Shown here: positions 1 through 9,003 of the stretch, in pieces
Layout of the letters: every line of letters begins with the position of its first letter
Position numbering within the stretch: the first letter of the stretch is position 1
Assembly (NCBI GenBank): GCA_028641055.1
Contig: CM054060.1
Coordinates: 244,665,540-244,729,539, forward strand
DNA: 64,000 nt
Direction of reading: 5' to 3'
DNA from: Alopecurus myosuroides
Lineage: Eukaryota > Streptophyta > Magnoliopsida > Poales > Poaceae
Position numbers and translations under genes: made by a program
The notes under the pieces: generated by a model
The model's input: only the letters and a program-made list of their open reading frames with translations
What the model was told of the DNA's origin: nothing
Databases searched by the model: none

Positions 1-91
1 CTTAGAGTATCGTCGTCAAGATCTCTCTGTCGCAAGCTATAGCTCAAGACTCAGTCTGTTTGTCCGGTTAAGCTCAACTTTCGTCCGGCTG

Positions 92-241
92 ATGGCGGCG
101 GGCTCGGCGGCCTCAGGGGCGGACGAGACGGTGCCGGTGCAGGAGCAGCGGCGGAGGCTCGTCGACCAGGAGACCGTCGACCGGGGCGTCGCCTACGCGC
201 TCATGGTCGTCGCGCTCGTCGCCACGTACGCGCTTCACTAG
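92..241 (+). CDS. Arabinogalactan-peptide-like small membrane protein (49 aa), possibly truncated
   Basis: The ATG at 92 opens a 49-codon frame that stops with TAG at 239-241. The C-terminal half, beginning VDRGVAYALMVVALVATY, closely resembles the conserved hydrophobic tail of plant arabinogalactan peptides (AGP16/20-like). In that family the tail is the GPI-anchor signal replaced at the plasma membrane. The usual N-terminal secretion signal and the Ala-Pro-rich glycomodule are not visible; the N-terminus here is Gly/Ala/Glu/Gln/Arg-rich. The frame is also open upstream to the window edge, so an upstream exon or longer N-terminus is possible. It could instead be a short tail-anchored protein or a decayed AGP copy. 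Recognition of the tail is from family memory. Confidence 0.5.
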   Translation: MAAGSAASGADETVPVQEQRRRLVDQETVDRGVAYALMVVALVATYALH

Positions 242-1448
242 CCATGCTTCCATCGGCTCCGGCCCGTTGATGCCAATGACGGCCGGAGAGGAAGGATTGT
301 GTTGAGGATTTGTGTTCATCCGCCTCCGCGAGCTGCAGCCTGCAGAGTTCCACCTGTAACAACACTTCATCTGCCATGTAACTACGATTATTATTTGTTT
401 CCTTCGAGAAAATTATGTCGAGGCAATGCGAGCCAGATGGCTATGTATGCAGCTTAAGTGAGGATGGAGTACCATACTTCACTATCATGCATACGACGCT
501 ACCGTGTATGAAGATACTGTCACTATAATATTATGCATAGTAATATATTACTAGTATTATTATAGTCACATCTTATTTATTTGTTTATAGAACCCAATAC
601 AAATATGTGTATAAGATCTGCTTGGCTTTAAAACGTTTATGTGCTACGACACCCCAATTCATTAATTGTTGCGCCACATAAGATTTTTATAAGCATATTA
701 CCTACTACCTATGATATTCCCATTATGAAAGGCTTTATAAGCCCACTTCTCTATATTTACCACCCATTTCTATGGCTGGATCATTTGTTCCTGAATAGCT
801 TCATGTCTCTGCGTGTTGTTTTTCTTCCAAAAAATAAAGAAGTTGTAGGTTCCAAATTATGGAGCCAATTCCGTTGAATTTTTCTAGAATGTTAAATTTG
901 TTGAATATGGAGAAAAAAAACTTATTTTGAGCAAATTTCATACATTACTAATCAAAACTTTGGCTAGTGCTACAACACTTAAAAAAAATCCAGGTTCCAT
1001 ATATGCCATTTAAATTCTTCACCGTTGCAAATACAACACCATCGCTGACCATGTAAAATACTTATACCTCTATAAAATTCTTAGTAGATTGACTAATGTA
1101 CCCCTTAATAATGTGTGGTCCAACCTAGGTCAAGGACAAAGAAAGAAAAAGCTCTCTCTTTCTGACCTACTCAACTCGTCTGCATATTCCCCGACGTGTT
1201 CCATGTCTTGTATCGACCGACGACATCCTCCCCTTCCTGCCAAGTATAGCAACGACAACTATCTTTGGCAGATTGACGTTGGCCTCATTCCTCGCAAGCG
1301 CAATGCTTTTTTCCTAGGTAGCACCATTCCTCTTTTTTTTTGCGTATAAAAGATAACTTAAGCATTAGCAATGTTACAGTCATCACTAGCCGCGCTAGTG
1401 ACTTCAATCGGTAGGTTGGTATACCGGACCTCCGATTTCCTTTGAACT
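242..1448. other. Intergenic, no gene recognised
   Basis: The part just after the small ORF would be its 3' UTR. The remainder is AT-rich, with only short open frames in unrelated phases and no recognisable domain, RNA gene or well-formed transposon end. Confidence 0.6.
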
Positions 1449-2177
1449 CTATTCGATTTTAGCCAGCTCATGGCTAACCCGATTTCCTTCTCTGCTAATG
1501 CTCACTATCCCAATATCTCTCCCTTTCAATAACTCATGAATTGAGCTAACTCTAAAGGCATGGATGGAGGTATTTGGGGTCTTGGGGTTTAGGAGATATG
1601 CCGCTTCCCTGCAATCAGTTTCCACCGTGATCTTGCTGTTTGTCCATACCAGCGAGAGGCGGGTACCTTCCTCGATCGCCCTAATCTCCGAGTCCAGGGC
1701 GTCGGAGCAGTTTGTGAGGTAGACACATGCCGCAGCCAGTATGTCTCCGAACTCATTCCTCAAGACCACTCTTGCTCCAGCTTCACCATCCTGAGTAAAA
1801 GCACCATCCACATTGATTTTTGTCTCACCTGGTTTTGGAGGAATCCATTTTCTCTGGTGCTTTGTGCAATTTCGGCCTTTAGCTTTGGGTATGCTGGTTC
1901 CCAAGGGATGATCCACCAGCATTTTTCCTTTTACAAAGTCCACATCCAGGTTTTGTTTGATAATTTGCAAGGATTCCCTGTAACTAATGAGAAAACGGCG
2001 TGAGCCCTCAATCGAAGGACACGGTTTCTCATGTGTGAGTTCATTATGGGCATGCCAAATGCGCCAGAGGGTCATCAGGACAGGGGCATGGTTCTCAACT
2101 TGTATATCCGAGAGCAAACGGAGGAGCCATTCGTGTCCTCGACAGGCGTGGAGAAATCTCTCGGACCTGGTCACCAC
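1449..2177 (-). pseudogene. LINE (non-LTR retrotransposon) 3'-end remnant with RNase H-like domain
   Basis: A 242-codon minus-strand frame ends with TAG at 1449-1451. Residues ~118-238 match the RNase H-like fold (RVT_3 type) found at the C-terminus of plant LINE ORF2 proteins. The putative acidic positions are visible in NVDGAF, in DSEIRAIEEG and in VETDC. The preceding ~110 residues (WRIWHAHNELTHE...) match the linker between reverse transcriptase and RNase H in such elements. No reverse transcriptase or endonuclease is present upstream, so this is a 5'-truncated fragment. The RNase H would remove the RNA strand of the cDNA hybrid. I could not identify a poly(A) tail or target-site duplication. 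Confidence 0.75.
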
Positions 2178-2705
2178 GTTGATGGGTTAGAGCGTGTACA
2201 GCGTGAGACTCTGTCTAAGAAAATTCTAGACTTGGGTATAGCGCACCAAAAACTCCTCCAGCGTTTAGACATAGCTAGTGGACCCCATCTGAAAGAAAGA
2301 AAATATTTTTTCTGCCATATTCTCTACACTATGCAGACACAACATATATGACAGGTGGACCACTTGTGGTTTTTTATTCTCTTAGTCACCGTGACTAGTA
2401 CTAGTCCTATGTCCAGAAATTTCTTAGCTGGACACACCCTCTCCACTGTTTAGACCTAGGACTAGTAAAAAAAGATGCTCTTAGTCACACCCTTAGACAC
2501 AACGCTGCACACGCCCTTATATCTAGGAGATCCGTGTGGTGGAAGTGACAAGTTCCAACCATGGTGAATGATGTCGGGAATCATGAGATCAACATAGATA
2601 ATTGTGGGAGGGTATGTACCTACTACTCCATCCACAGGATGTCCGGTCAAACTCCACAAATCCTTGATACCGACCAAGTCGTGGAATTGTAAGCATATTG
2701 TTGCT
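2178..2705. other. Non-coding; possible degenerate MITE around 2190-2480
   Basis: No gene is seen. Between about 2190 and 2480 there are repeated CTAGAC/GTCTAG and CTAGTC-type words in opposite orientations, ending in GATGCTC. This suggests an old inverted-repeat element, but no clean terminal repeats or target duplication can be defined. Confidence 0.3.
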
Positions 2706-2710
2706 TATAT

Positions 2711-3631
2711 TGATAGGGACATAATAGAGGTCCATGAAGATTATTTATGCTTGAGTTGGAAAGAAATATTGAGTCTCACTGATGTTTATTATAAGGTAAA
2801 TTCTTTCCTAGTAATAAATAATGTTTGTGTTTATGAGAATGTTATACTACCTAAGCCTATGAATTTATGTATGATTAGATTTATTAATAACATAAACATG
2901 GATGGAGAAGAGCAAACAAGGAGCAAAGGAAGGAGGCATGGAAAACAACAACAAGGAAAGAATGTTTCAATTCGGACTGCCAGGAGTCCCGAATTTGAAA
3001 TAGTCATGGATTCTTCATACGGGCTCCAAATACAGCAAACGAGCACAATCCGATTAGGAAATTTGAAGGGCTTTCCAATGGATCCGGACCATCAAGAAAT
3101 TCGACTCGTGCAAGCCATGGTGACCGAAACAATCCACGAATAGTTTTCTGCCAGTTTCCAAATAGAGTCCAATTGGCTGCACCCATGTGGGGTCAGTTTG
3201 TATCCGAGTTGGAGGAGTCCAAACGAGTAGGAATAGGTCCAATTTCGTGGGGAACATCCCCTCCCTCATATATAGCTACCACCTGCGTGTGGAATAGAGG
3301 AGACGAAGTTTAAGATAAACCCTAGATTTTCTAGATTGAACCATGTTCATCTGAAAGTTATGCCCACCGTGTTGGTGGTGTTACTCAAGTCAAAGTTGCG
3401 TGGTATCTTGTTATTCCATCTGGGAATAGGGGGATACAGGACCACTCGTGATCTTTGATTACGTGTGCAAGAGTGTGTAGTTGAGAATATCAAAGGGATT
3501 GGTTGTTGTTGCATTGGCATCAAGGGTCATCCAAGTGAGAGATCTCAGTGTAGCACTAGTTATCACAAAATCCAGGAAATACAAAAAGAGTGAGAGAGAG
3601 TTCATCGAGAAGATCGGGCCACCCCATATCA
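2711..3631 (+). repeat. 5' LTR of non-autonomous retrotransposon (921 bp)
   Basis: It is near-identical to 6448-7371. It begins TGATAGGGACATAATAGAGG and ends CATATCA, immediately followed by the primer-binding site. A TATATA box at 3269-3274 within CTCATATATAGC is the likely promoter core. Confidence 0.92.
3269..3274 (+). promoter_or_regulatory. TATA box of 5' LTR
   Basis: TATATA lies in a CCCTCATATATAGC context about 360 bp before the LTR end. The same motif recurs at 7008-7013 in the 3' LTR. Confidence 0.55.
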
Positions 3632-3633
3632 TA

Positions 3634-3643
3634 TGGTATCAGA
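3634..3643 (+). other. Primer-binding site (tRNA-iMet type)
   Basis: TGGTATCAGA begins 2 bp after the LTR ends. It is complementary to the 3' end of plant initiator methionine tRNA, the usual primer for Copia and many Gypsy elements. Confidence 0.85.
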
Positions 3644-5402
3644 TTTCCAGGTTGCCTCGGTGAGCAAATTTATCCCTAGTCTAGTTGTTTTTATTTCCTA
3701 TACAGAAAAAGCCACACAAAATTTTTAGGTCTAGTTGTTGCCATAGCCTTAGATCACCATTGTCAAGTGTCTAGTTGTTGTCTTGTGTTTGATTTTGTGT
3801 TTCTTTTTCTCCTTTTGTGTCTTGTTTTAGTTCGGTCTAGGTTTAGGGTTCTTGAGTTCTTCGAGTTTTGCCTTTGGTGTCCACCGAAATCCCCTCAAAA
3901 TATCAATCCGATTGGTGGTTTGTTCTTGATTTTCAAGTTGGCTTTGAAGTTCCTGCCGTTGGGCAATTCTTGTAGTATAGTTAGTTTTCGGTTTGATTTT
4001 TCTTTTCCATTTTCTTTAGGGTTTCAAGTCTGAACTTTGTGAGCCTAGACACAGCCATTCTACAGCAACAAATAGGTACCTTACCCACATAATAATAGCT
4101 ATCTTTTGCTCGTTTTCAGGCTGCTCTTTCTCATATACTTGTGTCACATTGTTCATAGCATTGTTATTACTTGATAGTATTGCTCCTAGTGTTGTTATTT
4201 GGCAAGTAAAAAGTATAAAAAAAAGAGAGAAAAGAGAAAAGAGAAAAAGAGAAAAACAGAATTGAGAAAAGCAAAAAGGCCTTGAGATACATTGATATAT
4301 TTGTGGAGCTGTTTTCACTATTGCTATATTGACACACCATTGAGCAATCTTGTGCCTGAATTTTATTTGAGCTTGGCTAGTGTCTTTCTAGTGCATTGCA
4401 AAATCTCCTACACATATTTGCATTGCCACATTTGTCTCCATACTTGGTGTGTGTTTCCCTAGGTGTTATTTTATCATCACAAGCAGCAAATAGGACTTGT
4501 TTTTGGTGTTGTTAGGAATCCCAAGCCGAGCTCCACCATATTCCTTGTTTGTCTTTGTGATACTATCATATCCTGGGTATTCTCTTCTCACACTTGGTAC
4601 ACTTTTCATTGGTCCTTGTGGTAAGTTGATCATTTTCTCTCTTGGAACATTAAGTGAAGCCATCTTTGCTTGGTTTTGAGTGAGTTGTGAGAGAACACCA
4701 CAACCCATTGATTTTGTTTTCACTAACATAATGGGTGTTTCTAGTGTTGATGAGTATGTGCAGGTTGCTACGGGAACTAAAGAAGTGATGAAAGAGATAC
4801 AAGCACAAGTCTCCCATCTATCCACAATGATTCATGATTTGCATCAAAGCTTAATAGATAAAGGCTTTCTAGTTGATGAGGAGTACTATACACAATTGAA
4901 GCAATTAAGACAAGAAGAAAAATCAGTGGATGCATATTACTTAGAGATGATTACATTGCTACAAGCATCTCAGGTTCTAGAGGATGAACAAACCACAATG
5001 CAAAGATTTTATGCAGGGCTACAATTTTCAATTAGACTCCAAGTGAGGCATGTTGAATATAGTACCTTGGATGAATTATTGCAACTAGCAAGAAAGGCAG
5101 AAAAGTGGATGGCCGAAGAGGTTCCTATGGCTCCAAGAAGAAGAATTTTTCCACCAATCCAAAAGCCAAGCATTACCATTACTAATGAAATAATATCTTT
5201 TCCTAGTGTTGTTTCTTCTCATGTGCAGACTTTTGAAGAAAGTGAGCCCATAGTAACATCATCATCACCACCACCATTGGAGGAGCATGTCATTGTTCCT
5301 AGTATTGTTTCTTGTGATTTGCAGGTTACTTTTGAAGAAAGGGAGCCACAACAAGTACAACCTGCAACACAATTTGAGGTAGATGAATTAGTACCTAATA
5401 AT

Positions 5403-5634
5403 TCCGAGGAGGATGTCATTGATAAAGGTGCTGATTTCGTGTTCCCTCTCTCAAGTATTGATTTATGTGAACCTATTAAATTGCTAGTTGATTCTTGTGA
5501 GTTAACAAGCATAGATAGTCCGAGGAGGATGTCATTGATAAAGGTGCTGATTTCGTGTTCCCTCTCTCAAGTATTGATTTATGTGAACCTATTAAATTGC
5601 TAGTTGATTCTTGTGAGTTAACAAGCATAGATAG
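5403..5634 (+). repeat. 116-bp perfect tandem duplication (2 copies)
   Basis: Copy 1 is 5403-5518 and copy 2 is 5519-5634, beginning TCCGAGGAGGATGTCATTG. By eye the copies are identical. The duplication shifts the element's only ORF out of frame. Confidence 0.9.
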
Positions 5635-6433
5635 TCCACCTACATGTGATGATGCGATAATTTCAAAATTTAATCATGTGGTGTTGATTTCACATAAAGA
5701 AGTACTTGCTAAAATACCATCTAATGATATTGTGGACTACATCATGTTAAATGAATCAATTAGTGTGCAAAGTGCTATGAAAAAGGTTGCTGAAATTTCA
5801 TATGTAAATTCTAGCAATTGTGTTTCTTGTTTCACTTTTAACTTGATTGGTGATTATAACACGAGTGAAATTTTTATGGTGGATCACATATGCATAACTT
5901 GTGATAAAGTGGCCGAATTAAACAATGTATTGCCTTGGGTAGTTAGGTTACAATTTCCTACATATGATCATGATTTTACACATATGTTTGGTTTGCCACA
6001 ATACTTGTCACATACATGTGCTAATAAATTGCTCTTCACTTATATTTGCAAATTAAGTTGCAATTTTTATGATGAAAATAATAAGCATATTCCCACCTTT
6101 GAGTGTACTAATAAACATAAATTTGATCATAGATCTTCTGTGAGAACACTTGAATTGATACTAAACAATAAAAATATATACACATATGATTCTCCTTTTG
6201 ATCATGATTTATTGAGCTTCACTTATATTTGCAATTGTGATTGCTATTTTATGGTGTGCTATGACAATTATGTGATGTTTTCAAGCAAAATTCGTGGTCA
6301 CTTGTTTTGGGCACAATTTTATGATATGATAACAACTAATGCACCTCATTATAGTTATATGTATTGTGCATACACGTTGTTCTTTTTGTTTATTCCACTT
6401 TCAGCATACAACAAGCCGAGGACGTCTTGTCTT

Positions 6434-6447
6434 GAAGAAAGGGAGGA
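6434..6447 (+). other. Polypurine tract of non-autonomous element
   Basis: GAAGAAAGGGAGGA lies directly against the TG of the 3' LTR. It is the expected plus-strand priming site. Confidence 0.8.
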
Positions 6448-7371
6448 TGATAGGGACATAATAGAGGTCCATGAAGATTATTTATGCTTGAGTTGGAAAG
6501 AAATATTGAGTCTCACTGATGTTTATTATAAGGTGAATTCTTTCCTAGTAATAAATAATGTTTGTGTTTATGAGAATGTTATACTACCTAAGCCTATGAA
6601 TTTATGTATGATTAGGTTTATTAATAACACAAACATGGATGGAGAAGAGCAAGCAAGGAGCAAAGGAAGGAGGCATGGAAAACAACAACAAGGAAAGAAT
6701 GTTTCAATTCGGACTGCCAGGAGTCCCGAATTTGAAATAGTCATGGATTCTTCATACGGGCTCCAAATACAGAAAACGAGCACAATCCGATTAGGAAATT
6801 TGAAGGGCTTTCCAATGGATCCAGCCCCATCAAGAAATTCGACTCGTGCAAGCCGTGGTGACCGAAACAATCCACGAATAGTTTTCTGCCAGTTTCCAAA
6901 TAGAGTCCAATTGGCTGCACCCATGTGGAGTCAGTTTGTATCCGGGTTGGAGGAGTCCAAACGAGTAGGAATAGGGTCCAATTTCGTGGGGAACATCCCC
7001 TCCCTCATATATAGCTACCACCTGCGTGTGGAATAGAGGAGACGAAGTTTAAGATAAACCCTAGATTTTCTAGATTGAACCATGTTCATCTGAAAGTTAT
7101 GCCCACCGTGTTGGTGGTGTTACTCAAGTCAAAGTTGCGTGATATCTTGTTATTCCATCTGGGAATAGGGGGATACATGACCACTCGTGATCTTTGATTA
7201 CGTGTGCAAGAGTGTGTAGTTGAGAATATCCAAAGGGATTGGTTGTTGTTGCATTGGCATCAAGGGTCATCCAAGTGAGAGATCTCAGTGTAGCACTAGT
7301 TATCACAAAATCCAGAAAATACAAAAAGAGTGAGAGAGAGTTCATCGAGAAGATCGGGCCACCCCATATCA
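6448..7371 (+). repeat. 3' LTR of non-autonomous retrotransposon (924 bp)
   Basis: This is the direct-repeat partner of 2711-3631, with TG...CA ends and the target duplication TATAT at 7372-7376. The element's ORF continues into it until 7036. Confidence 0.92.
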
Positions 7372-7376
7372 TATAT

Positions 7377-7914
7377 GATTATCGATAGTATGTTCTTAGC
7401 ACGGGCATGTAGTAGAGCATGGATTTACTTGTTATTCGGCCGTGGATAAGAGCTAGATGAATCCGTCTAAGCCCAATTACTCATATGGTAATAAGGCGGG
7501 AGAAGAGGCAAGCGATAATCTGAGTTGAATCAAAAATAAGTATCTGTTTCAACGGGTGGGTCTCCTTAGCGAGAGGTCTGGATATTGTGCTATTCACTGT
7601 TGAAAGTGTTCTTTCTGTTGCAAACATTACCGTACCCAAGACATGTTTTAACCATCCGCTAGCCCATGCATATAATGAAACGGTGAACCGAACAATGAAC
7701 ATTACGAGTTTTATATAAACTAGCCCAACTATTTATAGTAATGATCCAATATCTCTAGGAAGCCAAAAGAAGCTACAAACTTCTTTTTTCCACCACTGAT
7801 TCAGTCGTCGCCCAAAACAGAGCACATGTCTCTTTACTACTTGATTTTTAGTCAAATACATATTTGTAGATATACCCTCTTCACTTGAAAATATACTGCA
7901 CACTAGTTTTGCTC
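7377..7914. other. Intergenic, no gene recognised
   Basis: This is unique-looking AT-rich sequence with short frames only. No domain or element end is evident. Confidence 0.55.
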
Positions 7915-8450
7915 TACAATGAGGTCTGTAAACTTTGACCAATTTATACAAAACATATCAATATTGAAAATACCAAATCAATCGGGGGTGGTATTTTGGC
8001 TTCCGATGCATATGCACCCTTTATTTGAAATGTATTATGAAATATAAAAAAAAAGGTTCACGCATAGATTTTAACATCCTATGTATTCACAAAGTCGTTA
8101 AAAAAACTGATACTTTTTGTGGCTTGTATATAAAAAAGGCAAATTTTGATGTAAAATAAGCCTTTTCGCTAGATTTTTGTTTGTCTTTTTTACACCAGCC
8201 ACACAAAATATCGTTTATTCGCGAAACTACTTTGTTGCCACATAGAATGTGAATACGTATCCGTGAAATTTTATTTTAGATTTTATCGATATTCTAAAAT
8301 ATGATTTTAAAATACCGGGTGCATATGCATCCGGGTGACAAAGTGAATTTTCATAATCAATACTACTAGATTCATTATGAAATGTATTTTTGATATTGTT
8401 TACGTTGATATTCTTCATATAAACTGATCCAACTTTTCAAAAATTGATCT
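7915..8450. mobile_element. Foldback element nested in a Stowaway-like MITE
   Basis: The outer halves (TAAACTTTGACCAATTTATA... at ~7926-7981 and its inverted counterpart ...CATATAAACTGATCCAAC at ~8415-8436) have the look of grass Stowaway-like MITE arms. Between two AATCAAT words (7975-7981 and 8355-8361) lies a second hairpin element. The word GATGCATATGCACCC at about 8008-8022 recurs inverted as GGGTGCATATGCATCCGG at about 8319-8336, and much of the interior can pair imperfectly. Family and exact ends are uncertain. Confidence 0.45.
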
Positions 8451-8569
8451 AGAACTTAACCTGTGCGCATTGTGCTGACATTGTATTTATTTGAAATTGT
8501 TGATGTTGATATTTTCATATAAATTTAGTCAAACTTTACCAAATTTGATTCAGGACAAAAACCAATGCA

Positions 8570-9003
8570 ATGGGAGTATGTCTCGTTGATCCACCAGGAT
8601 TCTCGTAGAAATCGACGACTCACGAGTCAGGAGCCACGGCAGCAGCACGCCAAATCACGGCAGGACTCCCTAGTCTGCTCTGTGAAAAAAAAGTTTGCTT
8701 AACTACGACGTCAGCGCGAGAAGTCAACATCGGTAAGGCAACAGTGCAACATACGCGCGCGCACAACCTTCAGATCCAATCGACCAGCACATAGTACTAC
8801 CTCCGAGCGACCGAGAGACCCGTTTGCCATCGCGCACTTCGTCCTCCACTCGCAAATCCTCTCCTCCGCGCCGCGCCTTCCCGGCGAGAGCCCACGCACG
8901 CGGCTCCGCCTCCCCCGCGCCCACGAAGCCCCCACAGGAACCTCGTTCCCCCGAGGTCCCGTTTCCGCGCCGCGTCGCCGCCGTAGCCGTCGGGGGCGCC
9001 ACA
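8570..9003 (+). promoter_or_regulatory. Promoter/5' UTR region of the coatomer beta' gene
   Basis: The base composition changes from AT-rich to GC-rich at about 8700. The 200 bp before the ATG are C/T-rich with CTCTCCTCCGCGCC-type pyrimidine patches typical of grass 5' UTRs. No convincing TATA box is seen, which is common for housekeeping genes. The transcription start cannot be placed from sequence alone. Confidence 0.45.

Larger units (their letters stand above)
4731..7036 (+). pseudogene. Retrotransposon gag-like ORF, frameshifted by an internal 116-bp duplication
   Basis: From the ATG at 4731 an open frame encodes a capsid-like protein. Its LRQEEKSVDAYYLEM ... RFYAGL ... LDELLQLARKAEK pattern matches the retrotrans_gag fold of Gypsy elements. 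There is no CCHC zinc knuckle. The frame ends at 5603, because the segment 5403-5518 is repeated at 5519-5634 and 116 bp is not a multiple of three. The continuation is open from 5555 and runs on through the polypurine tract into the 3' LTR, stopping at 7036. This downstream part (~5640-6440) is Cys/Tyr/His-rich and resembles no domain I know. The product would assemble a particle only with enzymes supplied by an autonomous relative. Confidence 0.7.
2711..7371 (+). mobile_element. Complete non-autonomous LTR retrotransposon (Gypsy-like gag only), TSD TATAT
   Basis: Two direct repeats (2711-3631 and 6448-7371) start with TG and end with CA. They are flanked by a 5-bp target-site duplication, TATAT, at 2706-2710 and 7372-7376. 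A primer-binding site TGGTATCAGA (initiator Met tRNA type) follows the left LTR, and a polypurine tract AAGAAAGGGAGGA precedes the right LTR. The 2.8-kb interior encodes a gag-like protein followed by sequence I do not recognise. There is no protease, reverse transcriptase, RNase H or integrase, so the element must have been mobilised in trans. The LTRs differ by roughly a dozen substitutions plus a few 1-bp indels, implying an insertion probably below one million years old at commonly used grass rates (inference). It sits about 1.6 kb upstream of the coatomer start codon. Confidence 0.92.

Noticed and set aside
1089..1349. 86-codon plus-strand frame
   Set aside because: No domain, compositionally like surrounding intergenic DNA, no splice or regulatory context.
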